From: Myxococcaceae bacterium
GTDB taxonomy: Bacteria; Myxococcota; Myxococcia; Myxococcales; Myxococcaceae
Direction of reading: 5' to 3'
Assembly: GCA_018262385.1 (NCBI GenBank)
Contig: JAGSPQ010000243.1
Location: forward strand, 1-6,532
Length of the DNA: 6,532 nucleotides
Each line of letters begins with the position of its first letter. Position 1 is the stretch's first letter. Under the pieces are notes generated by a model. It had not been told where the DNA came from. It ran no database searches and saw only the letters and a program-made list of their open reading frames with translations. Position numbers and translations under genes: made by a program. Shown piece by piece: positions 1 to 6,000 of the stretch.

Positions 1-83
1 GCCAGATGCTGAATGTCCGCGCCGGTGTCGAGCCGAACCTGGTCGAAGCCGCCTGCCCGGAAGAACCGCCAGAGGTGGGTCAT
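1..83 (-). CDS. N-terminal fragment of an unidentified protein (3' end outside window)
   Basis: This is the 5' end of a gene that leaves the window at position 1, so only 27 codons are visible. The predicted start reads MTHLWRFFRAGGFDQVRLD. The ATG is at 83 and lies 35 bases downstream of the kce stop on the same strand, so it may be the last gene of the lysine operon or the first of a closely spaced next unit. No convincing Shine-Dalgarno sequence precedes the ATG. The frame stays open upstream without another ATG close by. The residue pattern (aromatic/basic start, then FDQVRLD) reads like real protein, and I have a faint memory of similar N-termini in myxobacterial cytoplasmic proteins, but I cannot name the family. 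No function is assigned. Confidence 0.5.
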   Translation of the reverse strand, partial: MTHLWRFFRAGGFDQVRLDTGADIQHL

Positions 84-118
84 GCGGCGGGCGATAGCAG
101 GATCGCCGGCATCTGGCG

Positions 119-952
119 CTAACTCAGCCGCAGCAGCTCGCGCGCCTCTTGCGGGGTGGCCAGCACCCGCCCTTTGCCCTTCGCCCGCCTGGCCGCCTCG
201 GCGACCAGCTCGTAGTTGCCCTTCGCGAGCACGCCCTTCGACAGGTAGATGTTGTCCTCGATGCCGACGCGCGCGTTGCCGCCCCGCTCGGCCGACAGCT
301 CGACGAACGGCAGCTGGTGCCGGCCCATCGCCGCGCAGGTCCAGGTCGAGCCGGCCGGCACGTAGCCGCGCAGGAAGTCGAGCGCCTCGGGCCGGGCCGC
401 CAGGGCGCCGCCGACGCCGAGCACGAAGTCGAAGTGGGCGGGAAAGGCGAGGAAGCCTTCCTTCTCGAGGGCGTACGCCTCGTCGACCATCCCGGCGTCG
501 AAGCACTCGATCTCGGGGCGCAGCCCGAGCGCCTTGATCCGGGTCGCGATGTCGCGCACCAGCGGCCGGGGATTCCAGAAGACGTCGTCTCCGAAGTTCA
601 CCGTGCCGGTCGAGAGGGTCGCCATGTCCGGCCGATCGCTGCCGGTCAGCTTCAGCGGGCCGCAGCGTTCGTCGACGCTCATCCCCACCGCGCCGCCGGT
701 CGACACCTGGATCAGCACGTCGCACCGGCTGCGGATCGCGCGGATCGCGGCCCGGAACAGCTCGGTGTCCTGGCTCGGCTTCCCCTCGGGGGTGCGGACG
801 TGGATGTGCACCATCGCCGCGCCGGCCTCGCGGCACTTCGCGGCGTCTTCGCCGATCTCCTCGGCGGTGATCGGCAGGGCGGGCGTCTGGGCCCGGGTGA
901 CCTCGGCCCCCACCATCGCCGCGGTGATCACCATCGGAGGCATGGCGCTCAT
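119..952 (-). CDS. kce: 3-keto-5-aminohexanoate cleavage enzyme (BKACE/DUF849 family)
   Basis: Kce condenses 3-keto-5-aminohexanoate with acetyl-CoA and cleaves it to acetoacetate and 3-aminobutyryl-CoA. It is a cytoplasmic, metal-dependent TIM-barrel enzyme. The 277-residue product has the family's usual length. The metal-binding HIHVR motif is at residues 49-53 (His49, His51). The N-terminal strand motif ending in GAEVTR places Glu17 where the family has its active-site Glu. [10 protein letters not shown] near residues 228-237 supplies Arg228, Glu232 (third metal ligand) and Asp233. These match the residues known from the Cloacamonas acidaminovorans enzyme, as I recall it. The annotated ATG at 952 overlaps the kal stop by 4 bases (ATGA), which suggests translational coupling. 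An in-frame ATG at 943 has a better-spaced AAGGG about 9 bases upstream and would put the Glu at position 14 as in the reference enzyme, so the true start may be there. Other BKACE members act on different beta-keto acids; the kam/kdd/kal context argues for Kce itself. Confidence 0.93.
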   Translation of the reverse strand: MSAMPPMVITAAMVGAEVTRAQTPALPITAEEIGEDAAKCREAGAAMVHIHVRTPEGKPSQDTELFRAAIRAIRSRCDVLIQVSTGGAVGMSVDERCGPLKLTGSDRPDMATLSTGTVNFGDDVFWNPRPLVRDIATRIKALGLRPEIECFDAGMVDEAYALEKEGFLAFPAHFDFVLGVGGALAARPEALDFLRGYVPAGSTWTCAAMGRHQLPFVELSAERGGNARVGIEDNIYLSKGVLAKGNYELVAEAARRAKGKGRVLATPQEARELLRLS

Positions 953-1377
953 CCCTTCGCGCCCCGCTGCTTCTCGATCGGCGTCACGCAGGTGCCCTTC
1001 GCCCGGCAGACCAGGATCGGAGGATCGAGGATCTCGGCCGCCGATTCGTTGATCTGCGGAGCGGCCCGGATCACCTTCCGCGCCTCGAAGCGCATCTGGC
1101 GGCTGGTCTTCCCCACCTTGACGATCTCGCCCTCGGCCTCGAGGTAGTCGCCCGCGTAGACCGGCGCCATGAACTCCACCAGGTCGTAGGCGCGGAACAG
1201 CCCCTCGTCGCCATCGAGGCGAATCAGCAGCTCGGTGGCGATGTCGCCGAACAGGCCGAGGATCCGCGCTCCATCGACGAGGTTGCCGCCGTAGTGGGCG
1301 TCGTGGTTTCCCATTCGCAGCCGCAGGGTGGCCTTGATCACCACCGTCGGATCGTCGGGGATCTTGCTCTCGGTCAT
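949..1377 (-). CDS. kal: 3-aminobutyryl-CoA ammonia-lyase (hotdog fold)
   Basis: Kal removes ammonia from L-3-aminobutyryl-CoA, the product of Kce, to give crotonyl-CoA, which can enter butyrate formation or beta-oxidation. The 142-residue protein is the size of a single hotdog-fold domain. It contains the motif [14 protein letters not shown] at residues 27-40, typical of this lyase, followed by the central helix and a strand carrying [16 protein letters not shown], as in thioesterase-like folds. The start ATG at 1377 overlaps the kamE stop codon (ATGA). A GGAGAG Shine-Dalgarno lies 5 bases upstream, inside the end of kamE. Its stop overlaps the kce start in the same way, so kamE, kal and kce appear translationally coupled. 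Taken alone it could be confused with a hotdog thioesterase or dehydratase; the motif plus the operon make Kal the strong choice. Confidence 0.92.
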   Translation of the reverse strand: MTESKIPDDPTVVIKATLRLRMGNHDAHYGGNLVDGARILGLFGDIATELLIRLDGDEGLFRAYDLVEFMAPVYAGDYLEAEGEIVKVGKTSRQMRFEARKVIRAAPQINESAAEILDPPILVCRAKGTCVTPIEKQRGAKG

Positions 1378-2150
1378 TGCGGCTCTCCTTCCCAGTGCGT
1401 CCCGCGGTCTTCCTTGCCCATGCGCTGCAGCACCTGGTGGACGACGAAGTTCGCCACGTCCGAGGGCCGGGTGCCGGGGCCGAAGCCCGCGTCGAAGCCC
1501 AGCTCGAGCGCCAGCTTGTGATCGACCCGCGGGCCGCCGAGCAGCAGGGTCATCTTCTGGTGCACGCCGGCCTTCTTCGCTTCCTCGATGAACGCGCGGG
1601 CGTTGTCCTTGTGGACATCGCGCTGGGTCACCACCTGGCTGACCAGGATCGCGTCGGCGCTCTTCTCTTTCGCGCGGCGAATCAGCTCGGCGTTGGGCAC
1701 CTGGCTGCCGAGGTTGAACGCCTCGAACCAGGGGTACCGCTCGAGCCCGTAGTCGCCGGCGAACCCCTTCATGTTGAGGATCGCGTCGATCCCCACCGTG
1801 TGGGTGTCGGTGCCGGTGCAGGCGCCGAACACCACCACCTTCCGGGCGATCTTCTCTTCGATCAGCTTGTTGAGCTCGGTGTAGCCCAGCTTCTTGATCA
1901 CCAGCTCGGGGACGTCGATCTCGGCGTAGTCGATCGCCACCGCGGTGTGCACGTAGGCGATGAAGAACGTGTAGTTGTCGGACGCGCGCTCGGCGGCGGC
2001 GACCTTCACGTCGGTGAAGCCCATCTTGGTGCAGAAGACCTGGGCGGCTTCCTTCGCCTTCTCGGACAGCGGCACCGGCAGGGTGAACGAGATCTGGATC
2101 ACGCCGTCGTCGCGCCGGTCGCCATAGGGACGAATGAGTTGCTTGGTCAT
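1374..2150 (-). CDS. kamE: beta-lysine 5,6-aminomutase, beta subunit (B12- and PLP-binding)
   Basis: KamE is the cobalamin-carrying subunit of lysine 5,6-aminomutase, which moves the terminal amino group of beta-lysine (or D-lysine) to the neighbouring carbon using adenosylcobalamin and PLP. The 258-residue product has an N-terminal dimerisation domain (about 1-100) and a C-terminal Rossmann-like B12 domain. The B12 motif DTHTVG is at 115-120 with His117 as cobalt ligand. Lys128 follows 11 residues later in NMKGF, the same spacing as His133 and Lys144 (the Schiff-base lysine for PLP) in the Acetoanaerobium sticklandii enzyme, as I recall it. LLLGGPR and [10 protein letters not shown] near the C-terminus complete the cofactor pocket. 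I chose the ATG at 2150 because the family consensus begins there; the longer upstream extension is out-of-frame translation of the preceding gene. The gap to that gene's stop is 8 bases, with only a weak ribosome site. The stop overlaps kal. Confidence 0.95.
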   Translation of the reverse strand: MTKQLIRPYGDRRDDGVIQISFTLPVPLSEKAKEAAQVFCTKMGFTDVKVAAAERASDNYTFFIAYVHTAVAIDYAEIDVPELVIKKLGYTELNKLIEEKIARKVVVFGACTGTDTHTVGIDAILNMKGFAGDYGLERYPWFEAFNLGSQVPNAELIRRAKEKSADAILVSQVVTQRDVHKDNARAFIEEAKKAGVHQKMTLLLGGPRVDHKLALELGFDAGFGPGTRPSDVANFVVHQVLQRMGKEDRGTHWEGEPQ

Positions 2151-2158
2151 CGGGAGGC

Positions 2159-2632
2159 TCACTTCGGGTAGGAGATCGAGCCGACGATCGCCTTCAGCAC
2201 CGCGCCGAAGCGCCCCGACTTCGTGCTGTTGGAGCTCATCGTCAGCACCCACTTGGTCGCGCCGTTGCAGCCGACGTAGGTCACCGTCGAGACCTTGTTG
2301 GCGTCGCTCTTCCCCGCGTCGGCCGCGCCCACGTAGTCGGTCGTCACCTTGCGCACCGCCGGGGCGGCGCCGATCACCAGCGTGTCCCAGCCTTCCTTGC
2401 CCAGCTTCTCGAGCAGCTGATCGAGACACTCCTGGGCGGGCCGCTTCGGATCGACCGGGTACACCGTCAGCTCCATCTGCGCCTCGTTGCCCGGCGCTTC
2501 CCAGCTCTTCCCGTCGGTGGCGTCCGAGGTGGTCCAGCCCGAGGGCGCCTTCAGCCCCAGGCCGGCGACCCGGGTGGCGGTGAGGGAATCGGCGCCCGAC
2601 AGCAGCAGCGCAGTGACGAGCAGTGCGTTCAC
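2159..2632 (-). CDS. small exported protein of unknown function between kamD and kamE
   Basis: A 157-residue protein that I cannot assign to a characterised family. It starts with GTG at 2632, overlapping the kamD stop by 4 bases (GTGA), with GGAGG at 2637-2641, 4 bases upstream. The first 16 residues ([16 protein letters not shown] when GTG is read as Met) form a short hydrophobic, signal-peptide-like segment without an N-terminal basic residue, so export is likely but not certain. There is no lipobox cysteine. The mature part carries two cysteines (Cys69, Cys122) that could pair in the periplasm, a Lys/Asp-rich central part, and a C-terminal strand-like [17 protein letters not shown]. The general pattern (LKAPSGW near the start, an amphipathic end with SIS-Y) recalls small PsbP/DUF1795-like periplasmic proteins, but this is only a resemblance. 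Its stop lies 8 bases before kamE, so it is embedded in the operon between genes for two subunits of one cytoplasmic enzyme. Confidence 0.8.
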   Translation of the reverse strand: MNALLVTALLLSGADSLTATRVAGLGLKAPSGWTTSDATDGKSWEAPGNEAQMELTVYPVDPKRPAQECLDQLLEKLGKEGWDTLVIGAAPAVRKVTTDYVGAADAGKSDANKVSTVTYVGCNGATKWVLTMSSNSTKSGRFGAVLKAIVGSISYPK

Positions 2633-4179
2633 TTCGCCTCCAGCATCTCGAGAAACGGGTTGAAGTAGTCGGGGGCCTTCTCGATCACCCCGTCGAGGCC
2701 CTTGCCGCCGGTCTCCGCGCGCTTGACGTCGCCGAAGCGGCCCTTGCCGATCGCCGCCACCATCCCGTCGCGCTGGCACTCCTCGAGCAGGTTGAGCGCG
2801 TCGCCGAACACCGACCGCGCCCGGTTGGCGATCTTGCCGTCCTCGCGCACCACGAACTCGTCGTCGATGCCGCGGGCGGCGCGGTGAATGTAGGAAGCGG
2901 ACTTCAGCGCCACGTACCGGTCGGCGAGCAGCGGGGTGTGCATCGCCTCGGTCATCATCCCCAGCAGCTGGATCCCCTGCCTGGTCCACACCGCGACCAG
3001 GTCGGCCATCACGTCGTAGGCGTGGCTGAAGAAGATGTCGGTCTCTTTGTGCTTCGTCGGCGGCATGTACTTCAGCGGCGCGTTCGGGAAGCAGCGGCGC
3101 ACCAGCATCGCCTGGGACAGCTCGAGCAGCAGCGTCTCTTCCCGGTACGGATCGATCTCGTAGCTGTGGCCGATGCCCAGCTGGGCGTCTTTGAGGCCGG
3201 CGCGCTTGGCGAAGCACTCGTTGATGAACTGGCTGGCGATCACCGTGTGGGCCGCGTCGTAGGCGTCGGCGGTGGTGATGTAGTTGTCCTCGCCGGTGTT
3301 GATGATGATCCCGGCCATCGCGCAGATCCGCCGCGAGAAGTACTGGTCGATGAACGTCCGCCGCAGGTTGATGTCGCGGAACAGGATTCCGTACATCGCG
3401 TCGTTGAGCAGCATGTCCAGCCGCTCCCAAGCCGCCGCGAAGGCGATCTCGGCCATGCACAGGCCCGACGAGTAGTTGGTCAGCTGGACGTAGCGCTTGA
3501 GCTTCTTCGACTCTTCGTCGAGCGCCTCGCGCATGATCCGGAAGTTCTCCTGGGTCGCGTAGGTGCCGCCGTAGCCCTCGGTGGTCGCGCCGTGGGGCAC
3601 GTAGTCGAGCAGCGACTGGGCGGTCGAGCGGATCACGGCGATCACGTCCGCCCCCGCCTGCGCCGCCGCCCGCGCCTGATCGACGTCGTCGAAGATGTTG
3701 CCGGTGGCGACGATCACGTACTTGTGAGGCGTCGCGCCCATCGGAAATTCACTGCGCAGGGCCTCGCGCTGGGCCACCCGGCGCTTGAGCTCCTCCATCG
3801 CCTGCCGCGCCTCGGCCCGGACCTCGTCCTTCAGCTTGCCTTCCTCTTCCGCCGGCAGCGCAGCGAGCTTCTCCAGCGGCGCCGCGGTCAGCCGCTCGAC
3901 CGCGTCCAGCGGGCTCTGGGCCCCCATCCGCAGCGCGCGGCCGTACCAGTAGGCGGCGCCCCGATCGAGCACCTTGGCGGCGTGGAGCCGGTCGACCATC
4001 AGGTTGACCAGCGGAGCGCCCATCGCGCCCACCCCGTCGACCCCGAACCACCGCAGCACCGTCCGTTCGACGCTGACGGTGGTGTTGCGATCGATGAGGG
4101 AGAAGATCGGGTCGGTGATCTCGCGCGCGAGCTGCCGGGCGCGGGCGATCTGCTCGTCGGTGATGAACGGGCCGGGCAT
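2629..4179 (-). CDS. kamD: beta-lysine 5,6-aminomutase, alpha subunit
   Basis: KamD forms the TIM-barrel catalytic subunit of lysine 5,6-aminomutase and pairs with KamE; its product, 3,5-diaminohexanoate, is the substrate of Kdd. The 516-residue length is typical. Residues I remember lining the substrate/PLP site in the Acetoanaerobium sticklandii structure occur here at the same numbers: Arg184 and Ser189 (IRSTAQSLLDY), Ser238, Tyr263, Arg268, Asp298 (NTGEDNY), Lys370 (PLKYMPPTKHKETD) and Glu411 (MTEAMHTP). PHGATTEGYGGTYATQENFR at 195-214 is another conserved block. The ATG at 4179 fits the family N-terminus (MPGPFITDEQIARARQLA) and has a G-rich AGGGGG just upstream. It follows kdd after 26 bases and overlaps the next gene by 4 bases. 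A charged, coiled-coil-like insert (about 102-142, rich in Glu, Lys and Arg) precedes the barrel; I do not know how variable this part is in the family. Confidence 0.95.
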   Translation of the reverse strand: MPGPFITDEQIARARQLAREITDPIFSLIDRNTTVSVERTVLRWFGVDGVGAMGAPLVNLMVDRLHAAKVLDRGAAYWYGRALRMGAQSPLDAVERLTAAPLEKLAALPAEEEGKLKDEVRAEARQAMEELKRRVAQREALRSEFPMGATPHKYVIVATGNIFDDVDQARAAAQAGADVIAVIRSTAQSLLDYVPHGATTEGYGGTYATQENFRIMREALDEESKKLKRYVQLTNYSSGLCMAEIAFAAAWERLDMLLNDAMYGILFRDINLRRTFIDQYFSRRICAMAGIIINTGEDNYITTADAYDAAHTVIASQFINECFAKRAGLKDAQLGIGHSYEIDPYREETLLLELSQAMLVRRCFPNAPLKYMPPTKHKETDIFFSHAYDVMADLVAVWTRQGIQLLGMMTEAMHTPLLADRYVALKSASYIHRAARGIDDEFVVREDGKIANRARSVFGDALNLLEECQRDGMVAAIGKGRFGDVKRAETGGKGLDGVIEKAPDYFNPFLEMLEAK

Positions 4180-4205
4180 GGACCCCCTATATCCCCACGT
4201 CGACG

Positions 4206-5231
4206 CTAGACGTAGCGCTCTTCGAACAGCTTGCGCAGCTTTGGCTCGCTGCGCAGCAGCTGGAGCGTCAGCTCGGCGTGTCCCGGCACGTACCCATTGC
4301 CGATGATCATCGTCACGTCCTTCCCCACCCCTTCGGCGCCCAGCGCTGCCGAGGTGAAGCTGGTCGCCATCGAGAAGAGGATCACCGTGCCGCCCTGCTT
4401 CACGCTCAGGATGCTCGCCATCTCGGTGTTGGGCACCGAGGCGACGTTGACGACCAGGTCGACCATCGCCCCGCCGGTCGCGGCCGAGACCTTGTCCATC
4501 ACCTCGACCGCCCGGGTGGCGTCGACCGGAATCGTCTCGTCGCACAGCCCCAGGCCTTTGAGCGTCTCGAGCGCCCTGGCCGAGATGTCGAGGGCGATCA
4601 GCTTGCCGGTGCCCTGGAGGTTCCGGCGAGCCTGGGCGAGGCACAGCGCCCCGCTCTTCCCCGCGCCCAGCATCGCCACCGTCATCTTAGGCTTCACGTA
4701 GCGGGCGACCAGCGCGGGGGCGCCGGCGACGTCCAGCGCGGCGAGGCTCAAGGTGTCGGGCAGATCGTCGGGCAGGCGGGCGTAGATCCCGCTGGCGAAG
4801 AGGATCGCCTGGCCCTCGAGGTCGACCCGATCGATCTCGGCCCGAATCCCCTTCACCTTGGTGATCCGCAGCGGAGTGAGGGTGAGGCTGACCAGGGTGG
4901 CGATCCGATCGTTGGGCTTGAGCCGGCCGAAGTCGGGGTGGCGGGGCGAGACCTCGCGCACCCGGCCGATCAGCATCCCGCCCGAGCCGGTGACCGGGTT
5001 CTGCATCTTCCCGCGCTCGGCGACGATCTGGAGGATCGCCTCGGTGATCTTCGCCGGATCGCCGCCGTGGGCGTCCTTGAGCTGCTTGAACGAAGCGGCG
5101 TCGATGTTGAGGCTCTCGACGTCGATCAGGACCTCGCCTTCTCGCAGCGGCAGCGACGGATCCAGCTTGCGCGCCCGCTGCGGGAGGACTCCGGTCTCGC
5201 CCACCACCCGCTGCAGTCCATAGGCATCCAT
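4206..5231 (-). CDS. kdd: L-erythro-3,5-diaminohexanoate dehydrogenase
   Basis: Kdd oxidatively deaminates 3,5-diaminohexanoate to 3-keto-5-aminohexanoate with NAD(P)+, linking the aminomutase KamDE to the cleavage enzyme Kce. The 341-residue protein has a GroES-like N-terminal half and a Rossmann domain with MLGAGKSG at 187-194 (GxGxxG). An aspartate at the end of the second strand (LIALDIS, Asp215) favours NAD+ over NADP+. NPVTGSGGMLIGRV (78-91) and GDxxATLVSLTLTPL-like sequence (108-121) agree with the medium-chain dehydrogenase-like fold of Kdd, without the cysteine/histidine zinc set of classical alcohol dehydrogenases. The ATG at 5231 has GAAGG at 5238-5242, 6 bases upstream. The gene starts 21 bases after the upstream outer-membrane gene's stop, with no terminator visible between them, so the two are probably cotranscribed. 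Sequence alone could also suggest a generic zinc-free dehydrogenase; the neighbouring genes settle the assignment. Confidence 0.92.
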   Translation of the reverse strand: MDAYGLQRVVGETGVLPQRARKLDPSLPLREGEVLIDVESLNIDAASFKQLKDAHGGDPAKITEAILQIVAERGKMQNPVTGSGGMLIGRVREVSPRHPDFGRLKPNDRIATLVSLTLTPLRITKVKGIRAEIDRVDLEGQAILFASGIYARLPDDLPDTLSLAALDVAGAPALVARYVKPKMTVAMLGAGKSGALCLAQARRNLQGTGKLIALDISARALETLKGLGLCDETIPVDATRAVEVMDKVSAATGGAMVDLVVNVASVPNTEMASILSVKQGGTVILFSMATSFTSAALGAEGVGKDVTMIIGNGYVPGHAELTLQLLRSEPKLRKLFEERYV

Positions 5232-5252
5232 GGGCTGCCTTCTACCCTACGG

Positions 5253-5855
5253 CTAGAACGTGTACTTGACCCGAACGAGGTAGTGGAGCGAGTGGATCAT
5301 CGTCGACCCGCCGAGGATCCCCCGGTAGCCGACGTCCACGCCGATGGTGAAGTGATCCATGTTGGTCGCGTACTCGAGGGCGAGGGCGGCGCCGAAGTGA
5401 ACGCCGCCGCTGAAGCCTTCATCCGGAGCCGGATCGAGCAAGGTGTAGCCGAACAGCAGCTTGCCGCCGACGTAGAGGCGCTCGGCGATGCTGACCATGA
5501 AGCCGGCGCTGCCGCCGAGGAAGGTGACGGTGAAGTTGTCCGACTGGGAGCATACGCCGGCCTTGCTCAGCCCCGCCCAGCAGTTGGCGGCGTTGGCGCC
5601 GATGCCGACGTTGAGCGCCACCGGCACCGCGTACTTCTCGTTCTGGCCGAAGCCGAACTGGTAGCCGGCACCCAACTGCAGAAACGACTGGGCGTTGCTG
5701 TAGCCGTTGTCGCCGCCGACGGTGTGGAAGACGCCGATGCCGATGTCGGTGAAGAAGCCGCGGCGGACCTTCAGCGGCACCCCCTCGGAGGGAGTGGCGG
5801 CAAGAGCGAAAGCGGGCGTCAGGACCAGACTCAGAACAACCAGAAGCTTCCGCAA
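5253..5855 (-). CDS. small outer-membrane beta-barrel protein, unknown function
   Basis: A predicted exported 200-residue protein. I chose the TTG at 5855 as start because GGAGG (5865-5869) lies 9 bases upstream and because it gives a textbook signal peptide (MRKLLVVLSLVLTPAFALA, cleavage after about residue 19). The upstream in-frame ATG at 5894 overlaps the likely -10 element and would add an unnatural extension. The mature part alternates glycine/aromatic-rich strands (GFFTDIGIGVFHTVGG, FLQLGAGYQFGFG, GGKLLFGYTLL, ALALEYATNMDHF) and ends in VRVKYTF. The terminal phenylalanine is the usual recognition signal for the outer-membrane assembly machinery. Two cysteines (in NCWAGLSKAGVCS) could form an extracellular-loop disulfide. 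It appears to be the first gene of the transcript carrying the lysine pathway, 21 bases before kdd. The substrate or role is unknown; it could be a small channel or simply a structural barrel. Confidence 0.82.
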   Translation of the reverse strand: MRKLLVVLSLVLTPAFALAATPSEGVPLKVRRGFFTDIGIGVFHTVGGDNGYSNAQSFLQLGAGYQFGFGQNEKYAVPVALNVGIGANAANCWAGLSKAGVCSQSDNFTVTFLGGSAGFMVSIAERLYVGGKLLFGYTLLDPAPDEGFSGGVHFGAALALEYATNMDHFTIGVDVGYRGILGGSTMIHSLHYLVRVKYTF

Positions 5856-5864
5856 GATGCACAC

Positions 5865-5869
5865 CCTCC
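5865..5869 (-). promoter_or_regulatory. Shine-Dalgarno GGAGG that selects a TTG start
   Basis: GGAGG on the minus strand sits 9 bases before a TTG codon that opens a clean signal peptide. It is the main reason for choosing this rare start codon over the ATG 39 bases upstream. Confidence 0.65.
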
Positions 5870-5889
5870 AGGCGGCCAAAAGGCGCGGC

Positions 5890-5917
5890 ACCATACCCGC
5901 GCACCTGCCGAACTCAA
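5890..5917 (-). promoter_or_regulatory. putative sigma-70-type promoter of the outer-membrane protein/lysine operon
   Basis: On the minus strand TTGAGT (5917-5912) and TATGGT (5895-5890) are separated by 16 bases; each matches 4 of 6 consensus positions. It lies just after the terminator of the upstream gene and would start a transcript around 5883, leaving a leader of roughly 28 bases before the TTG start at 5855. The position fits very well; the hexamer match is moderate, and GC-rich myxobacterial promoters often diverge from consensus. Confidence 0.5.
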
Positions 5918-5936
5918 CCCCAAAACAGCAGCGCCC

Positions 5937-5974
5937 AAAACGAACGGCGCGGACCTGATCAGAGGGCCGCGCCG
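5937..5974 (-). terminator. Rho-independent terminator of the AgmX/PglI-like gene
   Basis: An inverted repeat with 8-base arms CGGCGCGG/CCGCGCCG (5967-5974 and 5945-5952) can extend by 3 more pairs across one mismatch, leaving a 6-base loop. On the minus strand it is followed at once by TTCGTTTT (5944-5937). It lies 26 bases after the stop codon at 6001, so it would end transcription of the upstream gene before the promoter at 5890-5917. Confidence 0.72.
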
Positions 5975-6000
5975 CGGGGACTTCGAGGGCTGCTTACCGC

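Noticed and set aside
149..1147. Plus-strand open frame of 332 codons opposite kce and kal
   Set aside because: Antisense to two genes with intact catalytic motifs; no domain recognised, and stops are sparse only because of high GC.
2151..2429. Possible N-terminal extension of KamE from an upstream start
   Set aside because: The extension is a low-complexity out-of-frame translation of the exported-protein gene; the KamE family N-terminus matches the ATG at 2150.
4180..4205. TATAGG-like element before kamD as an internal promoter
   Set aside because: No acceptable -35 hexamer at the right distance; the 26-base gap with a G-rich ribosome site fits an operon spacer.
2623..4209. Long plus-strand open frame of 528 codons opposite kamD
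   Set aside because: It is exactly antisense to a well-conserved gene, is dominated by Arg, His, Gly, Val and Leu as expected from the complement of GC-rich codons, and shows no recognisable domain.
5856..5936. B12 or lysine riboswitch upstream of the operon
   Set aside because: The space between the terminator and the TTG start is too short, and I see no conserved B12-box-like or lysine-box-like segment.
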